This document shows, one piece after another, positions 11,191-22,180 of a DNA stretch of 64,000 nucleotides. Numbering within the stretch: position 1 is the first letter of the stretch; each line of letters opens with the position of its first letter. A model generated the notes under the pieces. The model was not told the origin of the DNA. It made no database searches and worked only from the letters and a program-made list of their open reading frames with translations. The stretch is from positions 132,220,150-132,284,149 of the forward strand of contig CM053026.1 in the NCBI GenBank assembly GCA_028564925.1, given 5' to 3'. This stretch comes from Lithobates sylvaticus. Lineage: Eukaryota > Chordata > Amphibia > Anura > Ranidae. A program made the position numbers and the translations under genes.

Positions 11191-11810
11191 GGTAATTACA
11201 AATCTTGATCTAATAGTTCACAGCAGGGCCCATTCCTGCGCCCACCAAGAGTAACTATGAGGGCCTGCAGTCTTGTGGCAACACCGTCCACCACCACCGC
11301 CAAAGGCCCAATTTTTCTGCCCTGTTCATCAGGTGCTTGCAATTACAAATCTTGATCTAATAACTCACAGCAGGGCCCATTCCTGCGCCCACCAAGAGTA
11401 ACTATGAGGGCCTACAGTCTTGTGGCAACACCGTCCACCACCACCGCCAAAGGCCCAATTTTTCTGCCCTGTTCATCAGGTGCTTGCAATTACAAATCTT
11501 GATCTAATAACTCACAGCAGGGCCCATTCCTGCGCCCACCAAGAGTAACTATGAGGGCCTACAGTCTTGTGGCAACACCGTCCACCACCACCGCCAAAGG
11601 CCCAATTTTTCTGCCCTGTTCATCAGGTGCTTGCAATTACAAATCTTGATCTAATAACTCACAGCAGGGCCCATTCCTGCGCCCACCAAGAGTAACTGTG
11701 AGAGCTTACAGTCTTGTGGCAAAACCGTCCACCACCACCACCACCACCCCCAATTTTTCTGCCCTGTTCAAGAGGTGCATGCAATTACAAATCTTGATCT
11801 ATTAACTCAC
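11191..11810 (+). repeat. 147-bp tandem repeat array B (about 4-5 copies), related to array A
   Basis: AAATCTTGATCTAATAACTC recurs with minor changes at 11200, 11347, 11494, 11641 and 11789, again 147-148 bp apart. The unit aligns with array A from end to end: both have a GCC.AAGGC.CAATTTTTC block, a CAGGGGC/CAGGTGC block, a TACAA block and a GAGGGCC...GTTGTGG/CTTGTGG block. Array B is therefore a diverged subfamily of the same repeat joined to array A in register. Confidence 0.9.
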
Positions 11811-14800
11811 AGCAGGGCCCATTCCTGTGCCCACCAGTCTTGTGGCTACACCAACATCTAATAGGGCAAATTTCTGCAGAGTATATACGCCAGGCCCCTA
11901 CTTTCAAACATCCAACTTACAAACGACTCCTACTTGCAAATGGAAAGAGAAAACAGGAAGTGAGAGGAAATCTACCCCTAGGAAGGGAAATTCTATCCTG
12001 TTAGATTTAATTTGGGAAAAAGGTATCTCCTCTCTACTGATACTTTATCACCAATCCTTGTTTCAATTAAAACCCCACTTTTCCAAAAACATTTGTCATT
12101 GGGACGGAAAGTGAGGTGACATGTTCTGAACACATGTGCAAAGACAGCAAATGTTACAGGGGTGATAACCCCTCCCTATGTTCTCCAAAAAGCTTAAAAA
12201 TAGATTTTTTTGGGATGGAGCTACACTTCATAATGTACCTGTTCAGATTCTACTTAAGATCAAACCTAAAGCCGCAAGTGGTTTTAAATGGCTTCTTTTT
12301 TTCCTTTACAAATGTCATTTTGTGCAAGGACAGTTCTAAACACGGGAAACACATGCCACTTCACAGGCATACTTTAGACACCCCCCAGGTACCATATTTA
12401 AAGGAAAATTTCACTTTTTTTTTTTCACTTTATGCATCATTAAAATGACTGCTCCCGAAAAAACGTTAGTTTTTAAAAGTTCTTTTTGCATTGATATATG
12501 TCCCCTGGGGCAGGACCCGGGTCCCCAAACCTGTTTTATGACATTAACATGCATATTGGCCGTTGTAATTAGCACTTTTGATTTCGAACGTTCGCGTCCA
12601 TTATAACGTATAGGGTTCGAAAATTCGCGCGAACTTTCGGTCCGTTCGAAGGTTCTGGTTCGAACCGAACCCGGGGGTGTTCGGCTCATCCCTAGTCACC
12701 ACTGAGGGAGCTGACATGTTCCCTCTGCGTTTCTTCCGGGGTCACGGTTCCAGCACTGTGAGTGTCTGGAGCCACGATAACGTCACTCCCGCGCATGCGC
12801 GTGCGAGTCCTCTCTCTGGCAAAGAGCTCTAATTTTTCAGCTGCATCTGCCGGACCTTCATAGTGCATGCGCCGTTGATGTAAGCGGCTGCATGCAAGGT
12901 GAATATCTCCTAAACCGTACAGGTTTAGGAGATATTAATTTGTGCATTCTGGAAAAAGTGTATGAGATGCAAAATTAAGATCATTTTAACTTTTTATTAC
13001 TGTGGGGTTAAACAGGGGGTGGGGATATTAACAAGGTAGGGGGGTAGGTGGGTTTTAGTCTGACCATCATATAAGCAACTAAAAGAGGGTGGGGATGAGT
13101 TAGAATAACAGCAAGGGGTGTAGTTTAAGTCATTTTAAACCATTTTTTTACAGATTTTCCATTGGTTATCAAATTTTTTGTTGGTGCCACATCTGTTGGC
13201 CAAAAATGATTCATACACATAGTGGGTTTGGGTGTTCCTGAGCACTTCTGAGGCATTTGGGGCTATATTGGACTTCCAATGTTGCTTTTTCTGCCCTGTT
13301 CAAGAGGTGCATGCAATTACAAATCTTGATCTATTAACTCACAGCAGGGCCCATTCCTGTGCCCACCAGTCTTGTGGCTACACCAACATCTAATAGGGCA
13401 AATTTCTGCAGAGTATATACGCCAGGCCCCTACTTTCAAACATCCAACTTACAAACGACTCCTACTTGCAAATGGAAAGAGAAAACAGGAAGTGAGAGGA
13501 AATCTACCCCTAGGAAGGGAAATTCTATCCTGTTAGATTTAATTTGGGAAAAAGGTATCTCCTCTCTACTGATACTTTATCACCAATCCTTGTTTCAATT
13601 AAAACCCCACTTTTCCAAAAACATTTGTCATTGGGACGGAAAGTGAGGTGACATGTTCTGAACACATGTGCAAAGACAGCAAATGTTACAGGGGTGATAA
13701 CCCCTCCCTATGTTCTCCAAAAAGCTTAAAAATAGATTTTTTTGGGATGGAGCTACACTTCATAATGTACCTGTTCAGATTCTACTTAAGATCAAACCTA
13801 AAGCCGCAAGTGGTTTTAAATGGCTTCTTTTTTTCCTTTACAAATGTCATTTTGTGCAAGGACAGTTCTAAACACGGGAAACACATGCCACTTCACAGGC
13901 ATACTTTAGACACCCCCCAGGTACCATATTTAAAGGAAAATTTCACTTTTTTTTTTTCACTTTATGCATCATTAAAATGACTGCTCCCGAAAAAACGTTA
14001 GTTTTTAAAAGTTCTTTTTGCATTGATATATGTCCCCTGGGGCAGGACCCGGGTCCCCAAACCTGTTTTATGACATTAACATGCATATTGGCCGTTGTAA
14101 TTAGCACTTTTGATTTCGAACGTTCGCGTCCATTATAACGTATAGGGTTCGAAAATTCGCGCGAACTTTCGGTCCGTTCGAAGGTTCTGGTTCGAACCGA
14201 ACCCGGGGGTGTTCGGCTCATCCCTAGTCACCACTGAGGGAGCTGACATGTTCCCTCTGCGTTTCTTCCGGGGTCACGGTTCCAGCACTGTGAGTGTCTG
14301 GAGCCACGATAACGTCACTCCCGCGCATGCGCGTGCGAGTCCTCTCTCTGGCAAAGAGCTCTAATTTTTCAGCTGCATCTGCCGGACCTTCATAGTGCAT
14401 GCGCCGTTGATGTAAGCGGCTGCATGCAAGGTGAATATCTCCTAAACCGTACAGGTTTAGGAGATATTAATTTGTGCATTCTGGAAAAAGTGTATGAGAT
14501 GCAAAATTAAGATCATTTTAACTTTTTATTACTGTGGGGTTAAACAGGGGGTGGGGATATTAACAAGGTAGGGGGGTAGGTGGGTTTTAGTCTGACCATC
14601 ATATAAGCAACTAAAAGAGGGTGGGGATGAGTTAGAATAACAGCAAGGGGTGTAGTTTAAGTCATTTTAAACCATTTTTTTACAGATTTTCCATTGGTTA
14701 TCAAATTTTTTGTTGGTGCCACATCTGTTGGCCAAAAATGATTCATACACATAGTGGGTTTGGGTGTTCCTGAGCACTTCTGAGGCATTTGGGGCTATAT

Positions 14801-14817
14801 TGGACTTCCAATGTTGC
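11754..14817 (+). repeat. 1532-bp exact tandem duplication
   Basis: Bases 11754-13285 and 13286-14817 appear identical at offset 1532; three open frames of 92-110 codons translate identically in both. Each copy holds the last array B unit, the hAT 3' end with its terminus (12693 and 14225), an unassigned GC-rich 270 bp, and the 3' end of the - strand L1. The join at 13285/13286 fuses L1 sequence directly to hAT repeat sequence. This is either a very recent duplication or an assembly artefact. Confidence 0.9.
12694..12963. other. Unassigned GC-rich segment with a 15-bp hairpin (also at 14226-14495)
   Basis: This lies between the hAT right end and the L1 3' tail. There is no gene. It contains CpG-rich sequence with a GCGCATGCGCG core (about 12793-12803) and a perfect hairpin with arms 12902-12916 and 12922-12936. 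It may be part of another repeat. Confidence 0.4.
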
Positions 14818-16825
14818 GATATTAGTGTTCTGGCAACTAGAAGAATATGTGTAGTAACTACATGTAAGTCAGGGGGAAAGTGTTCTATTCCTATGTTCAG
14901 TATTGCCAGGTTTGGATTTGGGGGTGTCAAAATCCCTGTAATGTTTGAGATAATACTGAATATGCTCCTCCAAAAGCTAGTCAGGTGTTTGCAGGTCCAG
15001 ATTCCAGAACATATGAAGGAGGTTGCCTACTGTTCTGCATTCCCTCCAGCCTAGTGGGTAGGTGTTCAAGGAAAATTTAGAGATTTTGTAAGGTGTGAGG
15101 TACCACCGAAGTGTTATTTTTTTGCGATAGTTCCCAATGGCTGATACATTTAGAGGCTTTGTAGATGGACTTAAATGCGTGTTGCCATTGAGAAGCTGTG
15201 ATATTTGTGTCAAGATCAGCTTCCCATTTTACATAGGGGCGGGACTTGGAAAAGTCCAGTTTTCGTTGGAAAAAATTATAAAAGAGGGATATGCCCTTGG
15301 TTTGTATGGGGGTTGCAGTATAGAACCTCCATATCTGGTATGTGAGGTATATGTGGGGTGTTTTGACAGTTTTTAGAAAGTGGGAAATTTGGTTATATGT
15401 GTATTAGTCAGCAGGAATTAAACTGAATTGTGCTTGTAGTGTGGGAAACGATTTAACAGTGTTGTCTTGATATAGATCAGCAATCAGGTTTATGCCCTTG
15501 ATATGCCAATCCAAGATTTTGAGATTTGGGATCACATGTGCAAGGGTGTTATGGTTAAGGTATGGGGATGTCTATTCTGCTAGAGGTTGGAGTTTGTATT
15601 TTACAAAGGTCTCTCCAGGCAAGTAGAGATGCTTGTATAGTAAGAGGGAGTTTTTGTAAAGAGAGTGGTTGCCAGGCATCAAGGAACAAAATGGATTGTA
15701 AGTTTTTGGTCGGGCTTAGGACCTGTTCAATCCTGCTCCACAGGATGTCGGGGTGGGGTTGATCCAGGTCTTAAGTTTGGTAAGAATGGAGGCTCTGAAA
15801 TAGTCCTGGATATCTACTAGTCCCATACCTCCCGCCATTCTGTGTTTGACCAGGAGAGTTTTTGAACAACGTGGTCATTTAGAGTTCCATACAAATTGTG
15901 TGAGTAAGGAGTTTAGGGATCTAAGATGTTTATTGGACAATGGGATGGGAAGTGTATGGAAGATGTACAATATCTGGGGTAATAGGAGCATTTTGAATGA
16001 GGCTAGGCAGCCGACCAGGACAGTTCTATTTTAGCTAATATCTTAATTTCTTTGGTTAATCTACCTATTAATGGTATGTAGTTTGCATCTGCTAATTCCT
16101 GGGCATCTGCTGTATTTGGCCCATGTATAGGGAAATTTTTTCTGGAGTTGAAATCTGAGATGGGGTGGTATGTTTAATTCTGGCTAAAATCTGGCTAAAT
16201 GTGTGTAAGATCGCATGGGCGTGGAAAGGGACATTTTCGGTGAGGTTAGGCAGAGGATAATATCATCAGCAAACAAGTTGATGTTGTAGAACTGGTTTAG
16301 GATAGAGTAACCCGTTATTTTAGGGTGAGTCCTTATCTTCTAAGCTAGTGGCTCTATTAGGAGATTAAAAATGGAAGGGGACAGCGGGCAGCCCTGTCTA
16401 GTACCATTGGATATGGTAAAGGGGTTTGAAAGCATATTGGATGTGTAGACCTGTGCACATGGTGAAGAATAAAGGGCTAAGAGAGTGCATTGTATGGGTC
16501 CCAAGAAGCAACATTTTTGGAGGCTATGGGTCACATAGCCCCAGTGTATCCTGTCTAATGCCTTCTCCGCATCCAAAGAGAGGAGCAGAGAAGGCACCCG
16601 ACAGGCCCTGGCATGATGTATAAGGTTGATGACTCTCCTAGCTGCATCCGATGCTTGTCTTCCAGGGGTAAACCCATTATGATCAGGTTTTATGAGAGTA
16701 GGTAGCATGGGCAAGAGTCTACAGGTCAGAATTTTAGCATACAACAGTCTTTTTCAAGATTATATAAATTGGAGTAATACTCTGCAAATGAGTTTGCTAT
16801 TTCTTTTGGATTGACTAGTTTTTTA

Positions 16826-17859
16826 CTAGTTTGTACCCCTGATGATGTCACGCTGTGACGAAACGATCGTCGGGTAGTCACGCCCACACGCTCTGCGCAT
16901 ATGCGATCGCTTCTACACTCCCAGGCCAGGAGTTTTTATCTTTCTTAGCTACAAGGTAGCGAAACTGTTTTTATTTTGTATTGCTACTTATCTGTGCTGT
17001 ACATTGGACCCATTGAGCCAGAATAAAGGCATCCCTTGTTTTAACATACTACACGATCCGGACCTTTTTTGTTTTATTTTTGGTATCCCTGCGGGACTCT
17101 GATCGGACCCCCCAGAGGGGGTATATAGGCACTTGGTGGAGCCTGATGCACGCTCTGATGAGCGAGGAATTGCCCAGCTGATTCGCTGTACCTGGAACCT
17201 CGTTTGATGGGATATATGCGGTAAAGACCAGACATCTGGTAAGCCTCTTTTTCTTACTTTATATCTCTTGAAGGGAACTGCGAGGTCAATTTTAAGAAAA
17301 TCTTATTACACTCAGAAGCGCTCTGTGTAGGAGACTGTCAAAGGCTACTGAACACTGAGGACTCTGTTTGATTGTTTTTTTTTTTTTTGCGTTTTTCACT
17401 GTATGCGATTTGGATGCACTTATCTGTTTGAACCTAGAGATTTGGGTATTCACATATATTTTTTTTTGCAAATGTTAGTTTATGTACTCAATATTCAGTA
17501 CTGAGGACTCTGTTTGACTATTCTGATTGATCTTTTTGCGTTTTTCACTGCATGCGATTTGGATGCACTTATGTGTTTGAACTTATAGATTTGGGTATTC
17601 ACATATTTTTTTGCAAATGTTAGTTTATGTATTTAACATATATCAACACATATTTGGTTTAGGTTTGCACTGTAATTGAGTTGTTTATAAGTTTATATGC
17701 ACTCAAACTGTCGCAAGTACCAGTATCCATTCACATGGAATAGGACTTGATTCACTCACCTTTACCGTTATTGGTCAAGTTTTTTTATCTCATTTTTTAT
17801 CTCATTTTTTCTGAGCGCTGCACTTTTTCACATTTATTTCTATTTTTGGTTTAGTATCT
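16826..17859 (+). mobile_element. 5'-truncated Penelope-like element 3' region
   Basis: This is a non-coding 1034-bp insert in the L1 RT. It opens with a hammerhead-ribozyme-like motif (16834-16876), has an AATAAAGGC signal near 17023, and ends with a TGAGCGCTGCAC block near 17811. It holds an internal tandem repeat of about 150 bp (about 17350-17500 and 17500-17645, each with GCGTTTTTCACTG and GCGATTTGGATGCAC). The PLE call rests on the ribozyme, which PLE terminal repeats are known to carry, and on resemblance to the other PLE 3' regions here. No protein is present. Confidence 0.6.
16834..16876 (+). ncRNA. Hammerhead-ribozyme-like motif in a PLE
   Basis: Stem I is TACCC (16834-16838) with GGGTA (16872-16876). 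The core CTGATGA is at 16839-16845. Stem II is GTCAC (16847-16851) with GTGAC (16855-16859). GAAA is at 16860-16863. Stem III is the palindrome CGATCG (16864-16869), and TC at 16870-16871 is the expected cleavage dinucleotide. One base (T16846) sits between core and stem II. A stem III without a loop suggests that it would act as a dimer. Activity is untested. Confidence 0.7.
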
Positions 17860-20116
17860 AGAGGATAATATAATCAGCAAACAAGTTGATGTTGTAGAAC
17901 TGGTTTAGGATAGAGTAACCCGTTATTTTAGGGTGAGTCCTTATCTTCTAAGCTAGTGGCTCTATTAGGAGATTAAAAATGGAAGGGGACAGCGGGCAGC
18001 CCTGTCTAGTACCATTGGATATGGTAAAGGGGTTTGAAAGCATATTGGATGTGTAGACCTGTGCACATGGTGAAGAATAAAGGGCTAAGATAGTGCATTG
18101 TATGGGTCCCAAGAAGCAACATTTTTGGAGGCTATGGGTCACATAGCCCCAGTGTATCCTGTCTAATGCCTTCTCCGCATCCAAAGAGAGGAGCAGAGAA
18201 GGCACCCGACAGGCCCTGGCATGATGTATACGGTTGATGACTCTCCTAGCTGCATCCGATGCTTGTCTTCCAGGGGTAAACCCATTATGATCAGGTTTTA
18301 TGAGAGTAGGTAGCATGGGCAAGAGTCTACAGGTCAGAATTTTAGCATACAACAGTCTTTTTCAAGATTATATAAATTGGAGTAATACTCTGCAAATGAG
18401 TTTGCTATTTCTTTTGGATTGACTAGTTTTTTATTATTCACAGGGTGGAGTAGGTATGCTATTTTGGTTCTATTTATATGTACTTTGAGTCTGTGAGCGA
18501 GGAATTTGCCTGCTCGGTAGCCTGAGGAATAATGTGATAATTTGAGAGAATTAATAGGTTTGAGCCTGAGATCAGAGCAAAGAAGTGAGAGTTTGGATGC
18601 TGTGCTATGATCAGCAGTTTGTTTGTTTAGGGATTCTAGATTTTTGATATCGGCTAAGAGTCTGTCTAATTTTTGAGTCCTCCGCCTCTTTTCCCTCAAA
18701 CAAAGTTGTATGATAATCCCCCGAATGAAAGCCTTATGTGCACACCATAACGTAGCTAAATTGGATACAGATTGTGAGTTTAGTGTAAAGAATTCAGGTT
18801 TTTGTTAATGGTGGCAGCGTGAGATGACATTTTCAGTATATGGGGGATAGCATGCCATATATAAGCAGGGTTTGGAGTGATCCCCTTCACCTCAGTTATA
18901 GAGACAGGCGTGTGGTCTGACCACGAGATATCATGTATGGTGGAGGAGAACACTTTCTGCAATAACCATTTATCGACTAAGATTAAGTCTATTCTAGAGT
19001 AGGAGTTAGGCCTAGCTGAATGGAAGGTAAAGTCCCGCTCATTAGAATGTTGTCATCTCCAAACATCACAGACATCCTCAGTGTGTAATAGAGGTTGAAG
19101 TGTTGGCAGAGGTCGTGAGGTGGTGTCCATGGTGTAGTCTACTGTTACATTGTAGTCTCCGCACACCAGTAAGGAACCTTTTTTGATATTGGATATTTTG
19201 TGAAACAGCTTCTTCAAGAAGCGGATTCAATTGGAGTTGGGTGCATAAAGGTTCACAATGGTGTACAGCTTGTTGTTGAGTGTTCCTATTAAAATTAGGT
19301 ATCGCCCTTCCGGGTCAGTCAAAGTTTCTTGTAAAATAAAGGCTACAGTATCTTTGATGGCGATGATGACACCTATCTTTTTTGTAGGTGCTGAGGCCAT
19401 AAAAACATGAGGGAAGTCTTTGTGGTGGAAGTTGGGTGTATTACAGGATGAGAAATGGGATTCCTGTATGCAAAGAACATTGGTTTGGCGCTTAAGCGCT
19501 TCCTTCTACACTGAGGCTCTCTTAGCTGGGTGGTTCAATCCGTGAACGTTAAAAGAAGTTATTTTAAGAGTCATTGGGAGAGGTAGGGAGAGAATGCTTA
19601 CAGTACCTTATGGTGGCTTCAGTAGTGCCTTGAGTGGAGGGATCCAAGGAGTAGAAAGGGGTTGAGAAGACTTGCAGGCCGTTTCTGGTTGCAGAGGTGT
19701 GCAGCTCATATGGGTCAGACCAATGGAACCAGGGGAGAGATTAAAAAAAATGAGGAAAACCAATTTAGGTAACATGTAAATAAACTGTTCAATAAAAAGG
19801 TAGATTCGGGTAGGAATCTGGGGGCAGAACAGCTGCCAATTTCTTAGAAGGGGGGAAGTGCGCAGTATGGGCTCCATATTGCTCTGGGATACTTGTTAAT
19901 TGTTGACCAAGTTGTATGTGGGGTGACTAAGAATTTTCTTTCCTGTTTTTCTTTTTGTACAACACCGTTTGCCAATGATTTTGTGTACCCATCCTTACAG
20001 GTGGGAAAAAGTTTTCAGCGTTTTGTTCAGCAATAATGTCTAGTGAAAGGAGCAGTACCAGACCCTCTACCAGGCAGGTAATTTTTGTGGTGTTTCATGG
20101 GTGATTGTCAGTTTTG

Positions 20117-20990
20117 TCAGGTAACCCCAGCGGTAAGGGATGCTGTGATTACTGGAAGCAATGATTTGCGTTTTTGCATTGTAAATTGAGAAAGGTCCGC
20201 GAACAGTTGTATATGTGAAAATCTTTCTGCCGGTTGAGAGTTCTTACGAAAGGCTGTCATAAGCTGTTCTTTGGCATGATAAAAATGGACCCGCATCAGA
20301 ACATCCCTAAGGATGTTATCAGGGAGATGGGATTGCTTCGGGAGTCGGTGGATTTGGTCTATGACCAGGTCTGTTTCAGGCACTGAGGGCAGGAACACTG
20401 TCATAAGATCCCGGGCATATTGCTGCAATACATCTTCTGAGACCCCTCAGATTTTGATATTGTTTCGCCTGGACCTGTCCTCGAGGTCTGACATCTTTGC
20501 TTTAAGCCAGGTTATGTCGTCGGATTGGTCATTATGCGCATCTACAAGTGTATTGTGCGATGCTGCAAAGTTGCCTATTTTTCGTTCGATATGATCTATC
20601 CGCCCTCCCAGCTCTCCCACTTTTTTATTATTGCTCATGCATTGCATTATGTCTGCATGTAGTGAGCTGCGGAGGGAGACAAGCATGTCTTTCACGTCAG
20701 TGTCAAGTATGGTCTTGTTTGCAGTGGGGAACTCAGTAATAGGGTCTACTAGCTCCCTTGTGTCTTCCAGGGAGTCCTGTCCTGTGCTTACCTACTGTCT
20801 GTCTTCAGCCATCCGTAGTTTGGACATAGCTAGGCTGCGTGAGAGCAGTGTGGAGGCTCCAGGGGAGTGCTGAGCGTGTCCCCCATGTGAGCCTGGGCTG
20901 GAGGAGGCAGACAGAAAGCCTCCTGTGCAGGACGGAGATCTGTCTCCGGCGCCGGCGCCATCTTGGTTGTGATCGCGGGCCGCCGGCGGC
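20117..20990 (-). pseudogene. L1-type ORF1 protein remnant
   Basis: This is the RNA-binding chaperone of the - strand L1. The likely start Met (MAPAPETDLR) is near 20963. A frame change follows near 20830-20790, then a coiled coil with MKDMLVSLRSSLHAD and ITWLKAKMSDLEDRSRRNNIKI (20695-20447), which leads into the RRM-like domain. The next frame (20428-20117) gives TDLVIDQIHRLPKQ, RDVLMRVHFYHAKEQL and FADLSQFTMQKRKSL, all typical of the ORF1 C-terminal half. The domain order is right. It has about two frame breaks and is not functional. Confidence 0.8.
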
Positions 20991-21200
20991 AAGAAATCTT
21001 GAAGTTTTTTTTGGTTTGGCAGCACCTTTTCTCTTGTGGGTGATACCTGCAGGTGGAGAGGGCCTTCAGGGTGCCAGTGGTAGTTATCTTGTCTAGTTGA
21101 GTCACCTCCGTTCGTGCCAATTCCCGTTGCTGGAGTGGAGTAAGGAGTTCAGACATCAATGTACCAGTGCGGTAGCCACGCCCCCTGTTTATACTTTTCA

Positions 21201-22178
21201 ATGGATACCGGAGATTATTTACAATTACATATGCATTTTTTTGTTTATTGTATGTTCAAGTTTTATTTTATTGTATGTTGCTTAATTTTGAATAAGAATG
21301 GAACAAATGGCCCAGTGGTTTTAAATACTGTATCTGGTCCCAAATGTTTTTCTCTTGGGACCTATGGACGAGAACCAGGTGGGACTTTTCCTCCCTTCTT
21401 TTTTTGTGTTAAAATAAGCGCCAATTTGACAATTGGCGGGGCCATTGCCCCTTTGCATGGATATGGTGATCATTTTTGGAGAGTTGTGTAGTCTGTTCTT
21501 GGATGGTCCAGTTGACAGAGATGTTTGTTTTTGATTTGTCTGGGAGCCTATGTTGGGGGATGGAGGTGGGGGTTTGTGCTAGGCTGCGGACTTTGGCATG
21601 GTTACTGGCAGGGCATATTTGATCCCCTCTTTTATCCTGTGTGTGATGTCTTCCACTCCCAGACTACTAGAACAGAAGTGATGGAGTGGAGCAAGCACCA
21701 TTTGGGTATGTGATAATGGCTTCTACCCTGAGGAGGGTGGAAGTAAATGTTATATACTGGGGAAACCCTCCCCAATGGAGGAATATATAAATAGCGAATA
21801 TGATACCCAGGATTGTTCTTTATTTGGATGGAAGGGATGGTGACCCTTTGGCCCTTAATTATATAAATAATAGGTGGGTGTACTAGGCTATGTTGCTTGG
21901 AGAGATATTTTTGGATTTATACAGTATAAGGGGGACTTACTATATAAAATTATATTATTATATTGATCATTTCTTGGCCATTCATTCAAACAATGGGACA
22001 CTATTGTATTATCACTGAAGGCTCTTGTTCCCTAGTTTTATTAGGGTTCATTATAAGTTTATTTGGTAAGAATTTTTCATGAATGGTTTGTTAAGTGTAG
22101 TTCTTATGGGAGATGTTTATATAGAATACAAGTGTGTTGGGGAGGCTGGTTCATATATTTTTATGAATAAGCCTGATA
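21201..22178. other. No recognised gene
   Basis: About 1 kb between the L1 5' end and the Tc1 element. There are only short open frames without known motifs. Some of it (about 21300-21700) may be L1 5' UTR or other repeat, but I cannot show that. Confidence 0.3.
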
Positions 22179-22180
22179 TA

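Larger units (their letters stand above)
7554..12693 (+). mobile_element. hAT transposon with BED-finger transposase (left end in gap)
   Basis: The element carries a hAT transposase (7554-10154), two minisatellite arrays (10264-11810), and a right end that finishes GTTCGGCTCATCCCTA at 12693. This is the reverse complement of the TAGGGATGAGCCGAAC terminus of the palindromic element at 51940, which has an 8-bp target duplication, so this boundary is well supported. The expected duplication of GTCACCAC (12694-12701) on the left cannot be checked because of the gap. Part of the 3' end is repeated by a tandem duplication (13286-14817). Confidence 0.8.
16252..18433. repeat. 574-bp direct repeat of L1 RT flanking a PLE insert
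   Basis: Bases 16252-16825 and 17860-18433 match at offset 1608, with three differences that I can count by eye (about 0.5%). In the left copy the RT active site reads FADD; in the right copy one change makes it FADY. Between the copies lies the PLE fragment 16826-17859. The repeat starts and ends exactly at the insert borders, as a target duplication would, but it is far longer than normal. Confidence 0.85.
14667..19600 (-). pseudogene. L1-type ORF2 remnant (endonuclease, RT, C-terminal domain)
   Basis: In - strand order: NVHGLN...AKRA near 19545 (endonuclease start), then ISWSDHTPVSI near 18925-18893 (the conserved SDH), then the pre-RT linker (18699-18334; SYRAGKFLAHRLK, NPKEIANSFAEYYSNLY). 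The RT fingers follow with PDHNGFTPGRQASD and TRQGCPLSP, then FADD and a thumb (about 16250-15600). The block WYLTPYKISKFSL with LLHMFW (about 15090-15000) and LLVARTLISQHW (about 14847-14811) ends the protein. Stops and frameshifts are present throughout. The RT is present twice because of the PLE insertion and duplication. Confidence 0.8.
12964..21200 (-). mobile_element. Near full-length L1-type LINE (interrupted and partly duplicated)
   Basis: Reading leftwards, ORF1 (about 20990-20117), a spacer, ORF2 endonuclease (about 19600-18780), RT (about 18440-16000) and C-terminal block (about 15213-14667) lie in the right order for L1. The 3' UTR is in the 14667-14496 region and its duplicate at 13135-12964. 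A PLE fragment with a 574-bp flanking repeat splits the RT. The 5' boundary is set roughly, where ORF1-type GC-rich sequence gives way near 21200. Confidence 0.8.

Noticed and set aside
10264-11810. Regularly spaced repeats that could be taken for a CRISPR array
   Set aside because: The whole 147-bp unit repeats without unique spacers, and the context is a eukaryotic transposon. It is a minisatellite.
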